Origin: Phycisphaerales bacterium
GTDB lineage: Bacteria; Planctomycetota; Phycisphaerae; Phycisphaerales; UBA1924
Length of the DNA: 40,631 nt
Assembly (NCBI GenBank): GCA_029260475.1
Contig: JAJDDE010000008.1
Location: forward strand, 1 to 40,631
Reading direction: 5' to 3'
The translations under genes were made by a program, and so were the position numbers. Position 1 is the first letter of the stretch. The number at the start of each line of letters is the position of its first letter. Under the pieces are notes generated by a model. The model ran no database searches and had not been told where the DNA came from. It saw nothing but the letters and a program-made list of their open reading frames with translations. Below, piece after piece: positions 25,090 through 32,760 of this stretch.

Positions 25090-25905
25090 CTACAGCGGGC
25101 GTCGCCCCACACCCACAAGATTCCAGCTCAACGGCATCAGCAGTCCACGGAACAGACGCTCGCACACAGAATCAACTGCGCAGGCCAACGATGACAGCGG
25201 GCCGGTGACGGCCTGCGGATTCATCACGACCTCCGCGAACGGCGTCGAGAACAGTCCCTGCGGGACGACGCGGATCGACTCCAGACCGGCATCGGCAAAC
25301 ATCGTGCGGAACTCGCTCGGACGGATTTCACGCTGTTCATCCGAGTAATCATCGTCGTGCCCCTTCCGACGAGTGCGGAGGAAGTGCACGAGCGGGTTGA
25401 GTGGCTGCGGCTCGTTCGCAACGATCCAGCCCCCAGGCTTCACTTGCGACACCATCTGTGACATCGCCGCGTCCATGTCATCTACGTGGTGCAGGACACC
25501 GATCATGAAGACTACGTCGAAGGGGGCCTCCGGTTGATAGTCCTTGAGGTTCGCGGTTTCGAACGTGCAATTCGGCAGGTCGTTCTCACGCCTGGCGCAC
25601 TTGATCAGTTCATCTGAGTAATCGATGCCCACGAACGAGCCGTACCGACCCTTCAGATAATCCGCGGAATATCCGGCGCCACAACCGACCTCGAGCAGGC
25701 GTGCGTCGGTGCCCATCGAAACGGGGATGGCGTCCAGCGTGCGCAGAAGGCGCTGCTTGCGGGCCGCCCTGCTCGAGGCGGCGCGATCCTTCTTCGCCCA
25801 TTTCTCGGCGATCGCATCCCAGAGCGCGATGTCACGCTCTTCGAAGCCATCGGCGGCGGGAGGTGTGGTTGTTGTGTCTTTCGTGGGGCTTGTCATGGTG
25901 ATCAC
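25090..25905 (-). CDS. Class I SAM-dependent methyltransferase
   Basis: The Rossmann-type methyltransferase motifs are in order. Motif I is RLLEVGCGAGYSADYL, motif II ends in FVGIDYSDELI, the motif III-IV strand is FDVVFMIGVLHHVDD, and a post-motif loop reads PGGWIVANEPQPLNP. The last item suggests a small-molecule or lipid-sugar acceptor rather than DNA. The C-terminal 80 residues have two hydrophobic stretches that may attach it to the membrane. The GTG at 25905 overlaps the GtrA stop; an ATG at 25896 is the alternative. As last gene of the four-gene glycan operon it probably methylates a lipid-linked sugar or related acceptor; this is inference. Confidence 0.85.
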   Translation of the reverse strand: MITMTSPTKDTTTTPPAADGFEERDIALWDAIAEKWAKKDRAASSRAARKQRLLRTLDAIPVSMGTDARLLEVGCGAGYSADYLKGRYGSFVGIDYSDELIKCARRENDLPNCTFETANLKDYQPEAPFDVVFMIGVLHHVDDMDAAMSQMVSQVKPGGWIVANEPQPLNPLVHFLRTRRKGHDDDYSDEQREIRPSEFRTMFADAGLESIRVVPQGLFSTPFAEVVMNPQAVTGPLSSLACAVDSVCERLFRGLLMPLSWNLVGVGRRPL

Positions 25906-26384
25906 GCCGTGCGCTGGACTTTGTCTGAGAATGAATGGGACGGACTCGGCTCTTGTTCGTCTTGCTCCGGAACTGCGATCTTCGGATTGGATCGGAACAC
26001 GAATCGGCCCATGAACAGGTACTTGCTCACGAACGATGTGCTGAGTACCAGCACGAGTCCGATGAGATAGTGCAGGCCAATGACCCGGTAGAGCAGCGTG
26101 AACACCGCGAGTTCAACGAGACGGAACGCGATCACGGAAGAGACAAACTGCACCGCCTGCACGCGCATCGGTTTGTGGTCGCCCGGAAAAATATACCACC
26201 GATAGAGGCAGAAATTCACGGTAATCGTGATCGCGATCGCGACGGCATATGCGATATCGGCGGGTAGAAGCCCGGTCTCCTCGAACAGCGATGTGATCCC
26301 GATCATCAGCGCAAAGCTCACGCCAGAGGCGATCAGGAACCGTATGCGCTGGGCCGTGAACTGGGCTCGTACCTTCGTGATCAT
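25902..26384 (-). CDS. GtrA-family membrane protein
   Basis: GtrA-like proteins have four membrane helices and are thought to help move polyprenyl-phosphate-linked sugars across the inner membrane. The four helices run at about residues 12-32, 40-60, 75-98 and 104-126. The family pattern VNFCLYRWYIF after the second helix and SFVSKYLFMGRFVF at the end of the fourth are visible. The 160-aa protein has a polar acidic tail of 35 residues. The gene begins 3 bp after the GT2 stop and overlaps the methyltransferase start, so all three are translated together. Confidence 0.9.
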   Translation of the reverse strand: MITKVRAQFTAQRIRFLIASGVSFALMIGITSLFEETGLLPADIAYAVAIAITITVNFCLYRWYIFPGDHKPMRVQAVQFVSSVIAFRLVELAVFTLLYRVIGLHYLIGLVLVLSTSFVSKYLFMGRFVFRSNPKIAVPEQDEQEPSPSHSFSDKVQRTA

Positions 26385-26387
26385 GGT

Positions 26388-27317
26388 TCAGGAAGGGCTC
26401 CGCTTATCGATCATGTCCGCGATGAGCGCGAACAAGCCCGTGTTCATCGCAAAGAGCAGGAGGATTATCGTCTTATCTGTGAGGTCCCGGTTGTAGACGT
26501 CGAAGGCGGCGCTCGCCGCGAAGCCAAGGCTCAGTACGACCGAGAAGGGCATCAGAACGCGCAGCGGCGCGAAGTACATACCCGTGCGCAGGATGAGCTG
26601 CGTGAACCGAAGTGTGTCACGGATCGGCTTGATCTTCGAGTTACCGACACGGGCGTTGTATGTGATCGGGATATACTTCACGCGGTACCGGTTGCAGAGC
26701 ATGCACAGCGTGATCGTCGTCGTGAAGCTGAAGGTGTCGGGGAGCACCTTGAGGAACTTCAGGACCACCTCCCTGCGCAGTACGCGAAGTCCAGAGTTCA
26801 TATCCGGCACGTTCACGCCCGCGATCCACGACACCCATGCACGGAGGAAAATTTTCGGGATCTTGCGGATCTTCGAGTAGGTCACTCCCGGCCCCGTGCG
26901 AGAGCCCACGATCATGTCCGCGTCGTGTGCCTCCTCGACCAGCCCGGGGATGCGGTGGTTCGGATATGTCCCGTCCGCGTCGGTGATCACGATCAGCGGT
27001 GCATCGGAACGCCGGATGCCGGTCTTGAGAGCCGCCCCGTACCCGAGGTTTCGATCGTGATCGATCACGCGGATCACCGGATAGCCGGGCTTGGCCGCCA
27101 ACTCATGGAGAATCTCGCCCGTGCGATCAGAGGAACCGTCATTCACCATGAGGAGCTCGCACCCCTCAACATCCCCCAAGGCGGCACGGAGTTCATCGAT
27201 GGTCTCAGCCACCGCGCCCTCCTCGTTGTAGCAGGGCACGACAACGCTGAATCGCGGTGGCTCCTCGTGCACATCGTCATGATGGTGATTGGCGACCTTG
27301 GCGGCTGGGGTAGTCAT
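26388..27317 (-). CDS. Family 2 glycosyltransferase (polyprenyl-phosphate type)
   Basis: It probably transfers a sugar from a nucleotide donor to polyprenyl phosphate, the step before GtrA-type flipping. The GT-A motifs are clear: FSVVVPCYNEEGAVAETI at the N-terminus, LMVNDGSSDRTGEIL, GYGAALKTGI and the metal-binding VITDADGTYP. Two hydrophobic helices (about 230-255 and 275-300) close the protein, as in the dolichol-phosphate-mannose synthase and GtrB groups. The ATG at 27317 overlaps the GT87 stop (ATGA). The length of 309 aa is normal. Confidence 0.92.
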   Translation of the reverse strand: MTTPAAKVANHHHDDVHEEPPRFSVVVPCYNEEGAVAETIDELRAALGDVEGCELLMVNDGSSDRTGEILHELAAKPGYPVIRVIDHDRNLGYGAALKTGIRRSDAPLIVITDADGTYPNHRIPGLVEEAHDADMIVGSRTGPGVTYSKIRKIPKIFLRAWVSWIAGVNVPDMNSGLRVLRREVVLKFLKVLPDTFSFTTTITLCMLCNRYRVKYIPITYNARVGNSKIKPIRDTLRFTQLILRTGMYFAPLRVLMPFSVVLSLGFAASAAFDVYNRDLTDKTIILLLFAMNTGLFALIADMIDKRSPS

Positions 27318-28657
27318 GAAGCTTCGGACTCGTGCTGGTTCGTGGTGTTCAGGTCAGGCGTGGAATCTTCGAACAGGGTACCGCTTCCGCGTCGCAACAC
27401 AGCAGCGAGCACCGTAATAGTCGCAATGATCCACACAAGGTGACCTGCTGCGAAGAGGGCAGGTGTGTAGATGTCGTTGAATCGCGACGGCGCCTTCGGC
27501 ACCACGTTCGGCAGGATGAGTGTCAGAGCGAGAACAGTCGCAAGGACCGCATAAGTGCGAGAACGCTCGCGGTACGCGAGGAGGGAGAGCACGAGCAGCA
27601 ATGGCGTGAAGATCAGGTTGTCGAAGTAGTGATGGTAGGTCCAGAGCCTAGCACCCAAGGCGCAAACCGCCACCAGAACAAGACTCTCGCTCTTTCTAAT
27701 GAGCAGCAATGCCAGGGCGGTGAGAGTGACGACTCCCAGGAGGACGCCCTTGTACGCGAGTTCTCGATCGACACCCGCCGACATGAACGTCTGCACGAGT
27801 CCGACCCCCTTGCCCATAGTGATCGCAAGGTTGATATCACTGCACTGCTCAAGAAATACGTGCGGCGCCGTCCCAGTCTTGAACCACGTGAATCCAGTTG
27901 CGATCGCGCTGTAGACCGCGGCCACAACCAGAGAGCCCCAGCGGCCGCGAACCACAAAGATGCCCGCAAACGGCAAGGCAACGGTCGGCTTGACGCAGGC
28001 AATACCGAGGAGCAGGCCCGCGAGAATCCATCGCTTCCGATCGGACAGCGAGATCGACGCCAGGACGAGCGCGAACACCACGATCGGCAGGTTGCCCCAT
28101 CGGATTGCGCCGCCGTAGGCACTGAACGCGAGCACCGCGCTTAGTGTCAAGAATGCCCAGTCAACCGGAGCGCCAAATCTCCGCAGCGTGCGCCACGACC
28201 AGGAGGCGATATATACCAGCCCCGCTAACGAGAACAACGCGTAGAGAACCGTCGCGACCTTCAGGCTGGAGAAGCAGTAGGCGGTAAGAGTCATATGGGA
28301 CCACGGCGGATAGCTGCCCCCGCGGATAATGCCGATTTCGGGGTCGATCGGGACCGCTCCCTGCTCGAGGCCAGAGCCCATAGCATCAAGGCGATCGAAC
28401 ATCGCTTCCCGATCGATGCTGTTGAAAATCTCGGGCTTGCTCACTTCGAGGTTGGAAAGCAATACCTCGTTCGGGTTCACGCCTTTCAGAACGTACTGGG
28501 TCTCCTGCCACCGGTATTCGACATCGATCGCTCGCCCCTTCGCGAGGTACAGCAACCCCATCGAGAAGTACGCCACCGCGACCAGCAAGAGACAGGCACC
28601 CGCCAGCATGCGGACCCTCGGCCAAAGAGACACGTTGGAGGATGGCGTGGTGGTCAT
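27314..28657 (-). CDS. GT87-like multi-pass membrane glycosyltransferase
   Basis: I counted about ten hydrophobic segments across 447 residues. This matches the GT-C fold enzymes of the GT87 (DUF2029) type, which take sugar from polyprenyl-phosphate donors on the outer side of the membrane. The first periplasmic loop is rich in acidic residues (VDVEYRW, IDPEIGI), where the catalytic aspartate of these enzymes lies, and GNLPIVVFALVLASI is a typical helix. The start was set at the ATG at 28657; a longer reading to 28759 adds a proline-rich segment without hydrophobic content. It is the first gene of the operon whose GT2 and GtrA members would make and flip its donor. Confidence 0.75.
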   Translation of the reverse strand: MTTTPSSNVSLWPRVRMLAGACLLLVAVAYFSMGLLYLAKGRAIDVEYRWQETQYVLKGVNPNEVLLSNLEVSKPEIFNSIDREAMFDRLDAMGSGLEQGAVPIDPEIGIIRGGSYPPWSHMTLTAYCFSSLKVATVLYALFSLAGLVYIASWSWRTLRRFGAPVDWAFLTLSAVLAFSAYGGAIRWGNLPIVVFALVLASISLSDRKRWILAGLLLGIACVKPTVALPFAGIFVVRGRWGSLVVAAVYSAIATGFTWFKTGTAPHVFLEQCSDINLAITMGKGVGLVQTFMSAGVDRELAYKGVLLGVVTLTALALLLIRKSESLVLVAVCALGARLWTYHHYFDNLIFTPLLLVLSLLAYRERSRTYAVLATVLALTLILPNVVPKAPSRFNDIYTPALFAAGHLVWIIATITVLAAVLRRGSGTLFEDSTPDLNTTNQHESEAS

Positions 28658-28916
28658 GACAGGTCCGGGTACGGGGCTCGGCGAAGGAGGTTCGGAACAG
28701 GATTCAGGGTAACGGTAACAACGCCCTCCGAGAGACCCAGGAACGATGTCGAGGGGCAATCATCGGCAATCCAGACCCCTTCGAACGAGGAAGAGGGCGC
28801 ATTTCAGGGAGCACGAAGCTGACCCTAACGCGATCCTTGAGTGTCATCCGCCATGGTGAATTCAGGCGGCCCTCGTCGGATTTACGCAGCAGCAATCCTG
28901 TGCATTCAACGAGCCC

Positions 28917-28931
28917 GAGAAATATTTTCTC
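28917..28931. promoter_or_regulatory. AT-rich palindrome in the gap upstream of the glycan operon
   Basis: GAGAAA and TTTCTC flank TAT. The surrounding gap (28,658-29,041) has no gene I can support and contains this short AT-rich patch, so it probably holds the divergent promoters of the glycan operon and of the frame at 29,042. Confidence 0.3.
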
Positions 28932-29041
28932 TTGCATTCCTTCCGCACCTGCCAAGAAGAACGCTGACACGTCGTCAGGCATTTCAGGAGACCGTCTTCG
29001 AGTCTCACCGTATCGAAAGCCCGTCCCAAGACCACCCCGCG

Positions 29042-29529
29042 ATGGATAGGGAGCAGCGTAAAAAGAGCGACCAGCCTCAGGCTGCGGGGCCTCGCTGGGG
29101 CCACAACGCCCAGCTGGAGAGTGTGAGTCTGACCGTACTTCTCGTCGAAAGCGTGGGCAACAACGTCGCCGTGCCGCTCGTTGCCGCCCGCTCGGACTCC
29201 GTGGGCGGCATGCCCCGGCTCAACGCCGTGATTCGCTTTTCACGAGCAGCTTCATCGTCACGCTCGAAGGCAAGAACTGCGGACCGACCGAGCGTGCCGC
29301 AGATGCCTATGTCTTCTTCTCGTGCTTCAACTCGATCTACCAGCTCGGTCTCGCGAACGGAATGGGACGTGAAGGCGAGAGCGAAGGCGTCTTTACGGTG
29401 ACGCCGGTTCGAACCCCTGAGAACGAGACCTCGTCGAACACGATTCCGTGTCCCAGCACGACGAACGGCTGTCGCAACCTCACTCGAACCGTTCCGGTAC
29501 CCTCCACCAGCCAACGCTCCGAGGGGTGA
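29042..29529 (+). pseudogene. Probably frameshifted gene of unknown function
   Basis: Two adjoining frames look coding in turn. The first opens with an ATG at 29042 and keeps a GC-rich third position up to about 29,235 (WGHNAQLESVSLTVLLVE, SDSVGGMPRLNAV). The second, shifted by -1, takes over at about 29,236-29,242 (TSSFIVTLEGKNCGPTERAA, FNSIYQLGLANGMGREGES) and runs to a TGA at 29527-29529. The joined protein would be about 162 aa and I do not recognise it. The shift falls in a CTTTTC run, so it could be a real deletion, a sequence error or, less likely, programmed -1 slippage. No ribosome site is clear at the ATG. Confidence 0.4.
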
Positions 29530-29589
29530 GATCTCGAGCGTGCGACGCAGGGCGTCGCGCGCGCTGCACCACCGATCTCGGAGACGACT

Positions 29590-30777
29590 ATGCCACGCAC
29601 CACCGCCACCTCGACCACACGCCGCGGCTTTCTCGGCGCCGCCATCACCGCGAGCGCCGCCGCCGGGCTCTCGTCCCGCGCGATCGCCGCTTCGTTGACG
29701 CACCCCGACCCCACAAAGGCCTCGATGCCCTCCAAGCTCAAGATCCTCGTCCTGGGCGGCACGGGACAGACCGGGCCGCACTTCGTCCGTCGCGCCATCG
29801 CGCACGGGCACGACGTCACCCTGTTCAATCGCGGCAACCGCAACGACGAGCTCTTCCCGGGCGTTGAAGAGATTGTCGGCGACCGTTTCCCCGATCGGGA
29901 CAAGGGCCTCTCGGCGCTCGAAGCGGAGGTCAAGAACGGGCGCACCTGGGACGTGGTGCTTGACGTCTGGCCCCACCTGCCCTTCCTCGTCTCCGCGACC
30001 GCCGAGCTCCTCAAGGACAACGCCGAGCGGTACATGTACGTGTCGTCCATCTCCGCGTACGCCGACCACTCCGTGCGCAACGCCGACGAGACCGCCGAGG
30101 TGCTCACAGCCCCCGACGCCGACAATACCGAGTTCAACATGAGTCTCTACGGCAACTTCAAGGCCGAGTGCGAGAACCGCGTCCGTGCGCACTTCCCGGG
30201 CGATCGACACACCGTCTACCGCCCGGGCCTAATCGTCGGCCCGCGCGACTCCAGCTTCCGGGGCGGCTACTGGCCCGTGCGCGTGCGCAAGGGCGGTCGC
30301 GTCTTGGCGCCCAGCGACGGCTCCGACCAGGTCCAGATGATCGACGCGCGCGACCTCACCGAGTTCCAGCTCCACTGCATGGAGCGCGGTCATCACGGCA
30401 CCTACAACGTCACGGGCCCGCACCCGCGCCACCCGCTCACGATGAAGCGGATGCTCGAGGCGTGCAAGCGGGTGTCAGAGTCCGACGCCGAGTTCACGTG
30501 GGCCTCCGCGGAGTTCCTCGAAGAGCAGAACATCGGCGCATGGATGCAGATGCCCTGCTGGATCCCCGCGGGAGGTGAGTACGATGGCTTCGGCTACCGC
30601 AGCATCGACAAGGCGATCGCCGCGGGCCTCTGCATCCGCCCGCTCGCCGAGACGATCGAGGACACGCTCCAGTGGTTCGACAGTCTCGATGACGACGACA
30701 AAGCGGGCATCCAGCAACGCGCGGGTATCGACGAGGCGACCGAAACGCGCGTTTTGGAGGCGTGGGACGCTCGGTGA
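29590..30777 (+). CDS. Tat-exported NAD-dependent epimerase/dehydratase-like protein
   Basis: The N-terminus TTRRGFLGAAITASAAAG is a twin-arginine signal, so the folded protein should be exported with its cofactor. The mature part starts with the Rossmann motif ILVLGGTGQTGPHFVRRAI, followed by a YVSSISAYADH strand and SLYGNFKAECE, which matches the YxxxK catalytic pair of extended SDR enzymes. VYRPGLIVGPRD is the substrate-side loop. At 395 aa it is a complete extended SDR. The substrate is unknown; NDP-sugars are usual for the family, though a periplasmic location would be unusual for them. Confidence 0.85.
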   Translation: MPRTTATSTTRRGFLGAAITASAAAGLSSRAIAASLTHPDPTKASMPSKLKILVLGGTGQTGPHFVRRAIAHGHDVTLFNRGNRNDELFPGVEEIVGDRFPDRDKGLSALEAEVKNGRTWDVVLDVWPHLPFLVSATAELLKDNAERYMYVSSISAYADHSVRNADETAEVLTAPDADNTEFNMSLYGNFKAECENRVRAHFPGDRHTVYRPGLIVGPRDSSFRGGYWPVRVRKGGRVLAPSDGSDQVQMIDARDLTEFQLHCMERGHHGTYNVTGPHPRHPLTMKRMLEACKRVSESDAEFTWASAEFLEEQNIGAWMQMPCWIPAGGEYDGFGYRSIDKAIAAGLCIRPLAETIEDTLQWFDSLDDDDKAGIQQRAGIDEATETRVLEAWDAR

Positions 30778-30785
30778 GCGGTGGA

Positions 30786-31481
30786 TTACGTCGCCCGGAC
30801 GTTATGGATCGCGCCGCTCAGGATGTGGCGCTCCTGCCCGCCGACCAGCAGCCGCAGCGCCCCATCGGAGGCGACGCCGAGCACCTCGCCTTCCACACGG
30901 GTGCCGTCGGGCTGAACGCCTCCCACGCGGTCCCCTCGATAGGCGAGGCACCCGTTGAGTTCCTCGATCGTGCGCACGCTCTGAAGCCTCTGAAAAATCG
31001 ACTCGCTCATCAACGTAGGGTTCACCCGCTTCGTCAATGACGAACGCAGCGTCGTTGCGGGGATGCCCGCATCGAGCTCGAGCAGCGGCGCTTCGAAGTC
31101 CGCGTTCACGCCGATGCCAACCAACAGCACACCGTCGTGCGTGCGCTCGCAGAGCGTGCCGCTCACCTTTTTTCCGTCCAGGAGTAGATCGTTGGGCCAC
31201 TTCACCTCGAGGCGCTCGGGCTCAACGCCGCAGGCCTCGATGATGGCGTCGCGGACCGCGAGAGGAACCAGCACCGCGAATGGTGGGGGGGCAGGCGGCT
31301 CCTCGATCACCGCGGTGAGCCAGACGCCGCCGGTTGGCGAGTGCCATCGGGCCCCGCGTCGCCCGCGTCCCCCGGTCTGCTGACGCGCGGTGATCGCGAA
31401 CGGGGGTGAAACACCCGCCTCGAGCCGGGAGCGGGCTTCGTCCATCGTTGACACAACACTATCGAGGGGGATCACCTGCAC
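30786..31481 (-). CDS. birA: Biotin--protein ligase (BirA, catalytic domain only)
   Basis: It attaches biotin to the carboxyl-carrier protein of acetyl-CoA carboxylase. The ligase motifs are present: GGRGRRGARWHSPTGGVWLT (biotin and ATP binding), KWPNDLLLDGKKVSGTLCE with the catalytic lysine, and LVGIGVNAD, followed by an SH3-like C-terminal part ending GEVLGVASDGALRLLVGG. There is no N-terminal HTH, so it is a monofunctional class I ligase without repressor activity. The longest frame starts at 31676 but would overlap the divergent VWA gene. I chose the GTG at 31481, just before IPLDSVVSTMDEARSRL, where the family normally begins (231 aa). Confidence 0.88.
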   Translation of the reverse strand: MQVIPLDSVVSTMDEARSRLEAGVSPPFAITARQQTGGRGRRGARWHSPTGGVWLTAVIEEPPAPPPFAVLVPLAVRDAIIEACGVEPERLEVKWPNDLLLDGKKVSGTLCERTHDGVLLVGIGVNADFEAPLLELDAGIPATTLRSSLTKRVNPTLMSESIFQRLQSVRTIEELNGCLAYRGDRVGGVQPDGTRVEGEVLGVASDGALRLLVGGQERHILSGAIHNVRAT

Positions 31482-31532
31482 CTCAACAGGATACCTCTGC
31501 TGCGGCAAACCCCCGCGACCCTCTTCCACCCG

Positions 31533-32348
31533 ATGGAGCGTCTTGCTGAGAAGCTCCAGGCCGAGGACCTGGGCGCGTCCTACGACTTCATCGGGCGCAC
31601 CGCGATGGACGTCCCGAAGGCGATCGAGGTCAAAGCAGAGCTCGAAACGATCGATCGGCCGCTCGAGCAGTTCCACGAAGCCCTCAAGAACGCGAAGATC
31701 GTCGTCATCGACATGGAGGCCCTGAAGGACTTCCTAGACGACGCGAGCGTCGATCAGCTCTGGTCCTTCCAGGAGCAGGTCGAGGAGATCATCCGGCAGG
31801 AGTACCCGGGCGACGTGCTGCGGTTCTTCGAGGCCTACTCCATCGCGAAGCACGTGGACCCGGGGAGGGTCGTGGAGTTGATGCCAAAGCCCGTGACGAT
31901 CCGCGAACCGGTGGTGCGGCTCCGGGCCGATCTAAGCGATCCGAACGTGAGCGAGGCGATGATCCCGCCGCATTTCACGAACATCCAGCACGCGCTGCGC
32001 CTCGCCAGGCAGACACTGGTGGCGCAGGACACCCCGAATCGACAGGTGATGCTGATCACAGACGGCCTGCCGACCGCGCACTTCGAGGGCGAGCATCTGT
32101 ACCTCTTGTATCCGCCCGATCCGCTGACCGAGCGGGCGACGATGCGCGAGGCGATGGCGTGTCATCGGGAGGGGATCACCATCAACATCTTCCTGATCCC
32201 GAGCTGGAGCCAGACGAGCGAGGACGTGCAGTTCGCCCACCGGCTCGCGGAGACCACCAAGGGGCGAGTCTTCTTCACCGGCGGCGAGGATCTGGACCGC
32301 TTCGTGCTGTGGGACTACGTCTCACGCCGTCGGCGTGTGATAGGTTAA
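31533..32348 (+). CDS. VWA-like protein without a visible MIDAS site
   Basis: The C-terminal 120 residues match the end of a large bacterial VWA family: FTNIQHALRLARQTL, RQVMLITDGLPTAHF, YPPDPLTERATMREA, GITINIFLI and GRVFFTGGEDLDRFVLWDYV. These are the last strands of a Rossmann-like VWA fold. The first half of that fold, with the DxSxS metal site, is not seen. In its place are about 150 residues of charged helices (MERLAEKLQAEDLGASYDF, SVDQLWSFQEQVEEIIRQEY). The 271-aa protein may thus be a deletion derivative or a divergent member that binds no metal. The frame is open upstream to 31452 but has no ATG or GTG before 31533. It is transcribed divergently from birA. Confidence 0.65.
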   Translation: MERLAEKLQAEDLGASYDFIGRTAMDVPKAIEVKAELETIDRPLEQFHEALKNAKIVVIDMEALKDFLDDASVDQLWSFQEQVEEIIRQEYPGDVLRFFEAYSIAKHVDPGRVVELMPKPVTIREPVVRLRADLSDPNVSEAMIPPHFTNIQHALRLARQTLVAQDTPNRQVMLITDGLPTAHFEGEHLYLLYPPDPLTERATMREAMACHREGITINIFLIPSWSQTSEDVQFAHRLAETTKGRVFFTGGEDLDRFVLWDYVSRRRRVIG

Positions 32349-32627
32349 ACGTTTCACCACGTTCGATGCTTCGGCGATGACCCATACCACACGAAGAGGT
32401 TGAGGGAAATGCCAGCATCCGTGGGAAAAAAATCAACTCCAATTGATGTCCGAGAACTCGTACCTTCTGTTCTCGCCAAGAATCGGTAAACATCAGTTCC
32501 GCCTAGACTTATCGTTGAGAGCCGCTTCGCCGATAACCCGAACATATCACGTATAAACCGGGTTCGGTCCGGGATAAGTCCGCTTTGCGAGCTTGCAGGG
32601 CCTCCACGCATTGGGTAGTCTATTTAG

Positions 32628-32653
32628 CGGACGGGTTCGTTTGTGCCCGTCCG
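32628..32653 (+). promoter_or_regulatory. Leader hairpin upstream of the beta-helix protein
   Basis: CGGACGGG (32628-32635) and CCCGTCCG (32646-32653) are perfect 8-bp arms. A second hairpin, TGGGAA/TTCCCA, lies at 32722-32737, 24 bp before the start codon at 32761. The gap 32,349-32,760 holds no gene, so these belong to a leader of 100 nt or more and could control mRNA stability or translation. Confidence 0.4.
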
Positions 32654-32760
32654 GAGGAGAGATTGAACCAGGCAAAGTGGGAAAGCTTGGCAATCTAGTC
32701 AATCTAATCGTTTTGGGTATTTGGGAAGCGTTTCCCAGACTCGTTCACAGGAGAAGTGAG

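Noticed and set aside
29077-30210. A 377-residue minus-strand frame over the epimerase gene
   Set aside because: It is antisense to the Tat signal and Rossmann motifs of the plus-strand gene.
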